In this document: piece by piece, positions 9,323 to 16,974 of the stretch
How positions within the stretch are numbered: position 1 is the first letter of the stretch
Layout of the letters: the number at the start of each line of letters is the position of its first letter
Source: Huiozyma naganishii CBS 8797
Taxonomy: Eukaryota > Ascomycota > Saccharomycetes > Saccharomycetales > Saccharomycetaceae
NCBI RefSeq assembly: GCF_000348985.1
Contig: NC_035924.1
Span: forward strand, 930,001-994,000
Reading direction: 5' to 3'
DNA length: 64,000 nucleotides
The notes under the pieces: generated by a model
The model's database searches: none
The model's input: only the letters and a program-made list of their open reading frames with translations
What the model was told of the DNA's origin: nothing
Translations under genes and position numbers: made by a program

Positions 9323-10780
9323 TTAGGTAGCTGTTGGGGCCTGCTTCAACAGGGCATCGACGTCCTGTAACGTTAGTAACTTGCTTCTGTTCTTGCCCCG
9401 TAGGGTCCCCTCATGAATCTCCTTTTCGTTGATTCTCTCCCAATCGAACCACGTCGTATGCGGGATTCTGCTCAATGCGAGGAGATCGCCCGCGGGGACG
9501 GGTTCTTTCCGGACGGGTTGGGACTCCAAATCCTCCAAAACTATATCTGCGACGTCAAACGCATCCGACATCGTCGATGCGATCACACCGTGCGGCCCGT
9601 GGCGTATCCACCCAGACGCGTACAGCTTATCGATCACAGTGTTTCCGTTTTCTTGGAGAACGCGACCTTGTCTGTTTGCAATGTGGTCTCTGTCGAAGCC
9701 AATCTCGAGGGAGTCAAACCCATTTAGTGGTCTCCCATTGTACCCTAGCGAAGTGATTAAAAGATCCATATCATATTCAACTGTTTGAGACTGTGGAATC
9801 AACTGGTTTTCAGGCGTAATTACATTCTCACACAGTGTTAAAGATCGTATGGTCCCATCTCCGTTTGGTGTAATCTTCAAGGGTGTCTTCAGGTAGTCTA
9901 GTTCCCATGTGCAATTCAGCTCGTTGCCCGGTCTAACTTTCTTGTAGTTCTTCTTCGTTCTTTGATCAAACGGGCTAAGGTATTCAGAGCACATTTCGAG
10001 TCTCCTCTTCATCGCTCTATCCAAGTCGTTGCCCGCGTATCTTTCTGGTTGGAAATACCTCGCATCAATAAAACCTTTGGCACCATACTCCTCTAATTGC
10101 CACATCTCTCTTAGCTCTTTGTTCGTGAATTTGGAGTGAAGGAAATCCCTTCTGCCGATCAGTTTGACCTCCTCCACCGGGCATTGTCGTAAACTGTCTA
10201 GAGCCACGGTGGATATATCTGTACCTGACCACAGCGAGTCTATTTTGTTACTCAACAAAACCCGCGCTATATCGAGTGCTACGTTACCATTGCCAATAAT
10301 ACCTACTCTTTTCACTTTCTCCCATGGAAAGCTACTGAACTTGTCGTCCAGTGCAGAATCGAAATAACCGTTATACCAATTGACAAACTCTCTGCTAGTA
10401 AAGACCCCCTTTGTCTGGCTCTCTCCAGGGATCCCTAACCTCTTATCCCCACTGCAACCGTAACTGAAAACGACAGCATCACTTGCGCGAATCAATTGAT
10501 TCAATGCTACGTCCTTACCGACTTCGACACCGCCTATAAACTCAAATGACTTCTCCTTCCCACCTATGTACATCTTCGCACAGCTCTCAAATGTCTCCTC
10601 ACAATTCTTCACCTCAGGGTGGTCAGGAGCGACACCGTACCTCGATAAGCCAAACGGTACAGGTAACTTTTCCCATATCTGAACGTGCAGCGGGATTCTC
10701 GACTTTCTTAACAGCCTATACGCCGTGTAAAACCCCGACGGACCAGATCCTATTATAGATACGTGTCTCTTGGCCAACAT
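9323..10780 (-). CDS. ARH1: Mitochondrial NADPH:ferredoxin (adrenodoxin) reductase Arh1
   Basis: The 485-residue flavoprotein (S. cerevisiae 493) starts with the FAD-binding loop VSIIGSGPSGFYTAYRLL at about 7-24. A second nucleotide-binding loop, VGIIGNGNVALDIARVLL, at about 160-177 binds NADPH. The family segment RHGPHGVIASTMSDAFDVA lies near 395-415. Arh1 passes electrons from NADPH to ferredoxin Yah1 for Fe-S cluster and heme A synthesis in the mitochondrial matrix and is essential. It lies downstream of ATP17 on the same strand, as in S. cerevisiae. BCS1, the next gene there, is not found on the other side. Confidence 0.93.
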   Translation of the reverse strand: MLAKRHVSIIGSGPSGFYTAYRLLRKSRIPLHVQIWEKLPVPFGLSRYGVAPDHPEVKNCEETFESCAKMYIGGKEKSFEFIGGVEVGKDVALNQLIRASDAVVFSYGCSGDKRLGIPGESQTKGVFTSREFVNWYNGYFDSALDDKFSSFPWEKVKRVGIIGNGNVALDIARVLLSNKIDSLWSGTDISTVALDSLRQCPVEEVKLIGRRDFLHSKFTNKELREMWQLEEYGAKGFIDARYFQPERYAGNDLDRAMKRRLEMCSEYLSPFDQRTKKNYKKVRPGNELNCTWELDYLKTPLKITPNGDGTIRSLTLCENVITPENQLIPQSQTVEYDMDLLITSLGYNGRPLNGFDSLEIGFDRDHIANRQGRVLQENGNTVIDKLYASGWIRHGPHGVIASTMSDAFDVADIVLEDLESQPVRKEPVPAGDLLALSRIPHTTWFDWERINEKEIHEGTLRGKNRSKLLTLQDVDALLKQAPTAT

Positions 10781-11325
10781 CCCCCACGCACCATTGACTT
10801 TTGCTCAGTAACTGGTGTGAAAGAGCGTATTGCAGCCATATTCCTTTTTTCCCTCCCATGATGATTAATAAACACTTCATGCTTGAACGAAGGTCGTTAA
10901 CGAGAAGGAAAAGCTCACCAACAGAGATAGTGTATCCTGATGTGACACAGACAGACAGACACACGCGATGCTCTAAACATCTTCGCATTCTTTACTTGCC
11001 TAGTCTCAGATTGTCATCGTCTCCCAGCTCATCTCTAGTCTGTAGAGACCCATCACCTCGCCTTTCTAGAACAGTTCAACACCACAGCCATAATAACCAT
11101 CATCACAAACACATACGTATTATATACCATCCCCTCAACGAACTGATCAATCACACATGCTGAACGTCTTTCACTGTACAGCTCTCGGGTAAATCTCTGT
11201 AGGAAAGATAAATTGGAAAGTCGGTTTTGGGCGGCTATTCATCTGTACAAGGAACAAGAAAGTTCGACACTTGATCCCCAGGACACAGAAAAAAGAGCAG
11301 CTAGCCACAACTTGGGACTGTTGGC
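10781..11325. other. Divergent ARH1-PHO92 promoter region; BCS1 and WIP1 absent
   Basis: A 545-bp interval with no credible ORF. In S. cerevisiae BCS1 and the small WIP1 gene lie between ARH1 and PHO92; neither is present here. A CGGGTAA (Reb1-type) box at 11186-11192 is listed separately. A long open frame at 10801-11163 starts at TTG and is low-complexity, so it is not called. Confidence 0.65.
11186..11192 (-). promoter_or_regulatory. Reb1-type site upstream of PHO92
   Basis: CGGGTAA (TTACCCG on the minus strand) equals the Reb1 core and lies 134 bp upstream of the PHO92 ATG, a usual distance for a nucleosome-depleting general regulatory factor. Binding is inferred. Confidence 0.45.
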
Positions 11326-12246
11326 ATGGATTCTTCACGCACCATTGAGGACTCTTTGAGAGATTTGGAAACAGCCTTTTGCGGTTCCAAGGGGGGTGGA
11401 AGCGGTGTGGGTACGTGGGACACATCAAGGGTTAACTCATTTGCTAACAGTGCGGGGACCTTTTGCAGCACGATATTTGACCTCGGCTTATTTGAGTACA
11501 AGATTGATGCTCAAGAGAAGCAGGGGTCATCTGGCGAAGAAACGGAGAAGAGTGGTGGGTGTGCGGCGCAAGGACAGGAGGGATCGTACATTGAATCACA
11601 GAAATCTAACTACACGTATTCTTCTCACGTTACGACGGGATCTTGTAGGACAGTGGGACTCCTGGACCCTAATACGTACCAGGAGAACCGCGGTTATTTA
11701 AATAAGTTTGTCCCGCGGAGATTGCCCAAGAGCAGCGTGATCATCCCTAGTTGGATCAATATTCCAGAGATGTCCAAATTCTTCATCATCAAATCCAACA
11801 GTTTGGATCACATCAAAAAATCATTCTATAACGGTATCTGGTCTTCCACCCATTTCGGAAACAAGAGACTCTCCGAGCATTTCAAGAGGGCACAAGCTGA
11901 CAACGGTAAAATGTTTCTACTGTTCTCTGTGAACGGGTCTGGGAAATTTTGCGGTATTGCTGAGATGGTCACCGACTTGCAATTGGATCTTGACACGGTT
12001 TTATGGGATGACAGGAACAAATACGGTTCCGCGTTTAAAGTCAGGTGGTTAGTCGTTAGGGACGTGCACAATAAGTGCTTGAAAAGGTTCCTATTGCCCA
12101 ATAACGAAATGAAGCCAGTCACTAACTCCAGGGACACGCAAGAGATACCTTATTTGATTGGCGTAGCCATCTTAAAGATTTTCAAGTCCCAGAACCCTCT
12201 AAATTCCAGTGAACTGACCTCATTTTTAGACATTGATTACACTTGA
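11326..12246 (+). CDS. PHO92: YTH-domain m6A reader Pho92
   Basis: A 306-residue protein, the same length as S. cerevisiae Pho92 (YDR374C). The first ~145 residues are low-complexity. The C-terminal YTH domain runs from about 147 to 295, beginning KFFIIKSNSLDHIKKSFYNG. The tryptophans of the m6A cage are visible in GIWSSTHFGN and VLWDDRNKYG. Pho92 binds N6-methyladenosine in mRNA, mainly during meiosis, and promotes decay and translation of targets; it also lowers PHO4 mRNA. It converges on FRQ1 with about 250 bp between the stops, the same order as in S. cerevisiae. Confidence 0.92.
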   Translation: MDSSRTIEDSLRDLETAFCGSKGGGSGVGTWDTSRVNSFANSAGTFCSTIFDLGLFEYKIDAQEKQGSSGEETEKSGGCAAQGQEGSYIESQKSNYTYSSHVTTGSCRTVGLLDPNTYQENRGYLNKFVPRRLPKSSVIIPSWINIPEMSKFFIIKSNSLDHIKKSFYNGIWSSTHFGNKRLSEHFKRAQADNGKMFLLFSVNGSGKFCGIAEMVTDLQLDLDTVLWDDRNKYGSAFKVRWLVVRDVHNKCLKRFLLPNNEMKPVTNSRDTQEIPYLIGVAILKIFKSQNPLNSSELTSFLDIDYT

Positions 12247-12495
12247 ATGTCTGCTGTCCTCGCTGTGCAAGCCTGGAATTGTATACGGATGTCTCCATCC
12301 TCACTAAACTTTTAGTAGAAACGTTACCATAAGACGCGAGATCCAAACTATTCTGAATCGTGTATGCTATTAATGCAGTTATATATGTATATATCTGTGT
12401 ATGTCGTCATTATAATTTGTTCTGTTTATTCAGTTAGACCCTCCCCCACCACTCTCTTCTTTCTCCCTATACGTCTTTGCAATAGACACAACAGG

Positions 12496-13068
12496 TCATA
12501 CTAATCCTTCGTACAGGTTGAGTGCATTTAGGATTGAGGTATCTTCTTTTGATCCAATCTTGAAATCGTCAAGTGATATGTATCCATCACGATCTTTATC
12601 CATGATGTCAAAGATCTTCTTCACCCTCAGTTCCGGCGTGGCCTCGTCGGGCTCCAGTTTGACCATCGAGCCCATCATCTTGTAGACGCTGCTCACGATG
12701 GTGAGCATTTCATCGAAGGTAACCACTCCGTCCCCGTTCAAGTCGTATAATTGGAAAGCCCACTCGACCTTCTCCTCATCCGATCCTCTAGACGTAATGC
12801 TCAGTACTTTTATAAACTCGCTAAACTCAATGAACCCATTATCGTCGTGATCGAATACAGTGAACAGATGGTTTGCAAAATCCTCAGGCGATCCAAAGGG
12901 GAAGAATTGGTTATATATCCTCACAAAATCAGACCTTGTCAAATGCCCATTGGGACAGTCTCTCAGAAACCCCTTGTGCCATTGTTGAATTTCACGCCTG
13001 TCGAAATAGGTCGTTTGTTTCAGTGTCGTAAGGTCATCCTTCGAAAGTTTGGAAGTTTTAGCACCCAT
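12496..13068 (-). CDS. FRQ1: Frequenin / neuronal calcium sensor Frq1
   Basis: A 190-residue EF-hand protein identical in length to S. cerevisiae Frq1. The N-terminus [12 protein letters not shown] is a myristoylation signal (Gly2). Calcium loops are visible as [24 protein letters not shown] and [12 protein letters not shown]; the first EF-hand is degenerate, as usual in this family. Frq1 binds and activates the phosphatidylinositol 4-kinase Pik1 at the Golgi. The frame is open 26 codons upstream, but only the ATG at 13068 places the myristoylated glycine correctly. VPS74, another Golgi PI4P gene that follows FRQ1 in S. cerevisiae, is missing here. Confidence 0.95.
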   Translation of the reverse strand: MGAKTSKLSKDDLTTLKQTTYFDRREIQQWHKGFLRDCPNGHLTRSDFVRIYNQFFPFGSPEDFANHLFTVFDHDDNGFIEFSEFIKVLSITSRGSDEEKVEWAFQLYDLNGDGVVTFDEMLTIVSSVYKMMGSMVKLEPDEATPELRVKKIFDIMDKDRDGYISLDDFKIGSKEDTSILNALNLYEGLV

Positions 13069-13385
13069 TTTCCCACTGCTCTTATTTAAGTTTGAAAACC
13101 AACAACAACGGAAATCCCCTTCGATAACCCTTAGACACACCAACACCTATCGATATGCGCTCAAGAGAGTGCTGTAACGGATCACAATACCTTCAGTTGT
13201 TACAGGGATTTGCATAAATTCGTAATAATTGTTGCGTGTTTTTTTGTTTTCACTACGAGAGCAGAAAAAACGATCCTAGAAACTCAGTTGAAGCTTATGC
13301 TTTATACGTCGATTACTTATGGTTATATAATAATATATGTAGTTGGTTTGCCTGTTCCGTACTGTGACACAATGAGATATATTCG
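13069..13385. other. FRQ1 promoter region; VPS74 absent
   Basis: A 317-bp interval between the FRQ1 start and the CTS2 stop, both on the minus strand. VPS74 occupies this place in S. cerevisiae. No ORF, RNA gene or recognisable remnant of VPS74 was seen. Confidence 0.6.
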
Positions 13386-14762
13386 TCATTTGAAAGTTGC
13401 TGCGAGAAATCCACTTTTGGCAAATATTTGCAGGTAATGTTCTCGTAACTTGGGATCCTGGTACAGGTTTGTCTCGTTCCGATCTAGACGTTCAATGTCT
13501 TCATTGAAGACATGCACTAGGGACTGTTGAACGTTGTCCCACTTATTGCCACAAGATTCCCACCAAAATCCACCAGCAAGGTTGTGGAACCGTACATACT
13601 GCGCTTTCTGTCTTGTGGAATCGACATTGTCGTAACCGACAAGGGTCTTGGTTTTCGGGTCAAAACAATATGCAGAACCATACTGCTCATCAAAGACCTC
13701 CTGAGTCCCTCGTATTGGCAACTGATTGTACAACCACATACCGGGCTCGCCTTCAGACTCACCGCCAACTCCTTTGAATTTACGGTTTATCAACCCAGAT
13801 GTCTTTTTAGGATCTCCCTCTTTTACATTTGTGAAACCCCTACCGTACAAGGCCATACCCAGCACGACCTTCCTTGAATTGATACCAATCTTGTTGGTCA
13901 TGTATCGGATTGCACCATCCGCACAGAGTGAGTGTTCAGAGAATTTGTTTGTGCCATCGTAAAGATTGCTGTGGAAACCGGTTCCAGATGACCATTCACC
14001 ATAGTAATCATACGTCATCATGTTCCAGTAATCAATGTACTGATCCATCTCTTTGATCGGGAAGGTCTCCAATTTGTCATAAAACGCTGGGGTCGCGACA
14101 GAAAGATGGAACCTACGTTTTTTGTCACCCCAAATTGCAATCTCCAGTTCATTCATATGTTGCCGTATTTTTCTCATCAATTCCAAGTAAATGCGGGGTT
14201 CCTTACCGTCGTCTTTTGGGTACTCCCAATCCAGATCAATTCCATCAAATCCGTACTGAAACATGGTTTCCACACAGGATTGTGCCAATTTTTCAACACC
14301 ATGTTTCTTTCTCAACGCTAGGGGGAATGCATCCTTATTTGACCAGCCTCCAACCGCCATTATATTCTTGAACCCTGGTTTTTCGTCTCGCAGTGAATTC
14401 AAAGCGCCAATACAGCCCTTCAAAACAGTATTCTTGCCCATGGGCATTTCTATATCTGACCACGAATCACCCAATTTAAGAGCACTTGAATCTGCATCCA
14501 CCAAAAAGAACGAGTAATATATATGAGTGATCTTGGAAGTGTCTATGTTCTTGGGGAAATGCATCCGTGGCTCGTAGGGTGACCAGTCTGAATAGTAAAC
14601 GCCCGATACGTACTTCTGATTCACATTTTGAGGGCATTGTGCCGGCGGTTGATGGTGATGTTCTGTCTTCTTGTGAAGCAACTGAGTAAAGCACATTGTA
14701 AGAATCACGGTAACGCTTACTAGAGATACAGCGGCAATTGTTATCTTCTGTCTGCGTTTCAT
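13386..14762 (-). CDS. CTS2: Glycoside hydrolase family 18 chitinase Cts2
   Basis: A 458-residue chitinase-type protein (S. cerevisiae Cts2 is 511). A basic N-terminus MKRRQK leads into one hydrophobic segment at about 8-28 (ITIAAVSLVSVTVILTMCF), a signal anchor giving a lumenal or extracellular catalytic domain. The GH18 active-site motif DGIDLDWEYP lies near 168-177 with the catalytic DxxDxDxE residues intact. Other family segments are AVGGWSN, MMTYDYYGEW and the late GGFWWESCGNKWD. Cts2 is the sporulation-linked chitinase of yeasts. Gene order FRQ1-CTS2-DXO1 matches S. cerevisiae apart from the lost VPS74 and the inserted YCII-domain gene. Confidence 0.88.
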   Translation of the reverse strand: MKRRQKITIAAVSLVSVTVILTMCFTQLLHKKTEHHHQPPAQCPQNVNQKYVSGVYYSDWSPYEPRMHFPKNIDTSKITHIYYSFFLVDADSSALKLGDSWSDIEMPMGKNTVLKGCIGALNSLRDEKPGFKNIMAVGGWSNKDAFPLALRKKHGVEKLAQSCVETMFQYGFDGIDLDWEYPKDDGKEPRIYLELMRKIRQHMNELEIAIWGDKKRRFHLSVATPAFYDKLETFPIKEMDQYIDYWNMMTYDYYGEWSSGTGFHSNLYDGTNKFSEHSLCADGAIRYMTNKIGINSRKVVLGMALYGRGFTNVKEGDPKKTSGLINRKFKGVGGESEGEPGMWLYNQLPIRGTQEVFDEQYGSAYCFDPKTKTLVGYDNVDSTRQKAQYVRFHNLAGGFWWESCGNKWDNVQQSLVHVFNEDIERLDRNETNLYQDPKLREHYLQIFAKSGFLAATFK

Positions 14763-14927
14763 GCAGTTTGTGTTCTTACGACACTAATTCCAAAGAGATA
14801 TTGTATCCCACAAAAAAAATGGCACAAGGGCCTTAAACTAACAAAGTGCACCTATAACTTGAGTCTATATGACCTCGTCTATAGTCTATATACATAAAAA
14901 TCAAGAACTGCACCCAGTAAATGTAAC

Positions 14928-15242
14928 TTATTTCTTTGGTTCACGGACAGCGCATCCAAATTGGTATAGGATAATGTTACTCAAGTCCCAAATACCCTCT
15001 TTGGCAAAAACATCTCCATGGATCACTTCTAAAGCCTCCTCCTTTGTGTCTGCCACAATTTGCAAATGCGATCCTGCAAAGGTACGGTCCCCACCTGGTG
15101 TGGTAGGTTCGTTGTAGATTGCACCAGCACAAACCAATTTTCCTTGCTGGACCAACTTAGGGATGTTCGCCAAGTGCTCTGGTCTAAACTGGGATCTGTC
15201 GGAACCAGGCTTATCGTAAACAACTGCACACCATTCAACCAT
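14928..15242 (-). CDS. YCII-related domain protein, function unknown
   Basis: A 104-residue protein that looks like a YCII-family single-domain protein. It has a ferredoxin-like alpha/beta pattern: strand MVEWCAVVYDKPGS, basic helix RPEHLANIPKLVQQGK, glycine-rich strand LVCAGAIYNEP, strand SHLQIVAD, helix TKEEALEVIHGD and final strand NIILYQFG. The conserved helix and the strand ending in AGAI are typical of YCII folds, which resemble dimeric alpha/beta-barrel enzymes and often have a His-Asp pair; an H-G-D triplet is present near residue 75. The function of yeast members is not established. To my knowledge S. cerevisiae has no gene here between CTS2 and DXO1. It is divergent from DXO1 and coding quality looks normal. 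Confidence 0.75.
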   Translation of the reverse strand: MVEWCAVVYDKPGSDRSQFRPEHLANIPKLVQQGKLVCAGAIYNEPTTPGGDRTFAGSHLQIVADTKEEALEVIHGDVFAKEGIWDLSNIILYQFGCAVREPKK

Positions 15243-15615
15243 TCTTCTTTTGTCCTAACTGAATTGGATGACTTGAAGGAAGTCTGGAATTGAACAGAGT
15301 AAAAGGCAATTTATCTTGCAGCTCTTGCCAAGATCGTGTTGTTTTCTTAATTTTATTTTTCAATTTCTGTAACCTCGAGGTTACGACTTGGAAAGTGAGA
15401 CAATTATCTTTATCCAGCAGGTAAACCATGCCGATATTTATTGCATACCGAGCGTTTCCTTAGCTACCTTTTCTGAATTTCCACTCTTGGCGATGCTACC
15501 AGCAAGTTGATACTATAGTGCATCTCTCTTTCTCAGTCGCCTTCAGTAAGTCCAAAAGATATAGTATTTTCCAGAAAACTATCTCTTACTACACGGTTGA
15601 ATTAAAATCCCTCCA
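15243..15615. other. Divergent promoter region between the YCII gene and DXO1
   Basis: A 373-bp gene-free interval. It contains a perfect 16-bp palindrome, GTAACCTCGAGGTTAC, at 15369-15384, the size expected for a symmetric dimer-binding site; no factor is recognised for it. Nothing else was identified. Confidence 0.6.
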
Positions 15616-16833
15616 ATGGGAACCATGACTACTGCAATTGAAACCGATGATTTGCTGAATAGTTTCCATCGGTTATCGATAAATGATCAGAAACGTGTAC
15701 GCTTTAAGGAGTTTCATCATCACGATCCTGGCAAGTATGTTTCCAAACCAGCGCACATTTTCCAAAAAAGTAAAGAGGTGGCCTGTTATACGGGCGGGAA
15801 GTTATACATTAATGATGGAAATACTACTAATCTGACAATCTTACCGCTGCTAAAGGAGGATATCGCAGCTTTGGCTCAATCAAAGAATACTCAGAAATCT
15901 GGCAGCTTCAAAAGTAAGTATTTAGGTTTAAGTTTATACGCAGGTTTCGAGGACTATGTTTTTACAATGTCTCCTGATATGTTAGATAGTGCGAAACCGT
16001 GTTTGGACTATATCAATGAGTGGAATAGAGGGTCCAAGGGTGAGAAGAAATTTGGCGAAAGCTATAGGCATATCATTGTGGGTCCTCGACATCATTTGGT
16101 TGAATTGACCATGGCGCTATTTGCTAACGATTCCGACTACAAATTAGTTTGCACTGTTTTGAGGGGGAAGTTTATTGTTCTTTCTCAATTTGATGATGGA
16201 TCACAGCGTAACAGAAATGAAGGTATCACTTTGAGCGACCGCCGCACAAGGATGCTTTGCTATTCTGGTTTTGTCATTTGTAAGATCTGGTCACTGAACC
16301 GAGGCATAATTCCGAGCCAGTTTTTCTATTATGGAACACCAATTAGACGAGGACATCTTGCTACTTTTACGTGTGAGATGGATGCCTATAACCAAATAGA
16401 AAATCACTATACCGAGTTGAAATGTTACGGTCCCTTGAATATGAAATCCTCTTATCATAAATCAAAACTGTTGAGGACGTGGGTTCAAACCGAGGTGTCT
16501 CCAGATACCGATGTTGTGATTGGTTGTCGAAATGCGTACGACGGGACTTTGCAAGATATCACTCAACTTTCAAGGGAGTCTCTATACCGCAAATTCAATA
16601 ACAAACACCAGCCCAGAGCACACACGAACTTTAATTACAACGCCCAGGTTGCTGTTGAATGGTCACAATACGCAATGAAGGCTATAATAAGGCTCATCGA
16701 AGGCAACCTTAACCAGAAATCGGTTTTGGAGCCTCAGGCGTTCGTGGTTACTGTGTACCGTGGACATGATATAGGTATCCGTAAATTGAAAGGGGTTCCG
16801 AAATACGCCGAAATACCGAAAGAGTTTATATAG
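15616..16833 (+). CDS. DXO1: Decapping and exoribonuclease Dxo1 (DXO/Rai1 family)
   Basis: A 405-residue DXO/Rai1-family nuclease (S. cerevisiae Dxo1 442, Rai1 387). Family motifs are visible in order: an arginine-containing segment KYVSKPAHIFQKSKE early, WNRGSKGEKKFGESYRH near 137-153, and the metal-binding pair EMDAYNQIENHYTELKC near 254-270, which supplies the E-x-D and E-x-K residues. Dxo1 removes incomplete 5' caps and degrades the RNA 5'-to-3'. Placement next to XRS2 matches YDR370C, which decides for Dxo1 over its paralogue Rai1. The protein is intact. Confidence 0.88.
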   Translation: MGTMTTAIETDDLLNSFHRLSINDQKRVRFKEFHHHDPGKYVSKPAHIFQKSKEVACYTGGKLYINDGNTTNLTILPLLKEDIAALAQSKNTQKSGSFKSKYLGLSLYAGFEDYVFTMSPDMLDSAKPCLDYINEWNRGSKGEKKFGESYRHIIVGPRHHLVELTMALFANDSDYKLVCTVLRGKFIVLSQFDDGSQRNRNEGITLSDRRTRMLCYSGFVICKIWSLNRGIIPSQFFYYGTPIRRGHLATFTCEMDAYNQIENHYTELKCYGPLNMKSSYHKSKLLRTWVQTEVSPDTDVVIGCRNAYDGTLQDITQLSRESLYRKFNNKHQPRAHTNFNYNAQVAVEWSQYAMKAIIRLIEGNLNQKSVLEPQAFVVTVYRGHDIGIRKLKGVPKYAEIPKEFI

Positions 16834-16974
16834 TCGATATTTGTTTATAACTGTTTCATTGTCATCACCTGAAAAGTTCAAAATCTTCTATATTTTCTGA
16901 CAATTAAAAAGGAACTGTCATTTCAGAGAAAAGCTGCTGGGGAAACTGTCAGGAGCAGCCTGAAGAGCTGCCGT

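Noticed and set aside
10801..11163. Open frame of about 120 codons in the ARH1-PHO92 gap, considered as WIP1
   Set aside because: It starts at TTG and is Ser/His-rich low complexity; it does not look like a histone-fold protein.
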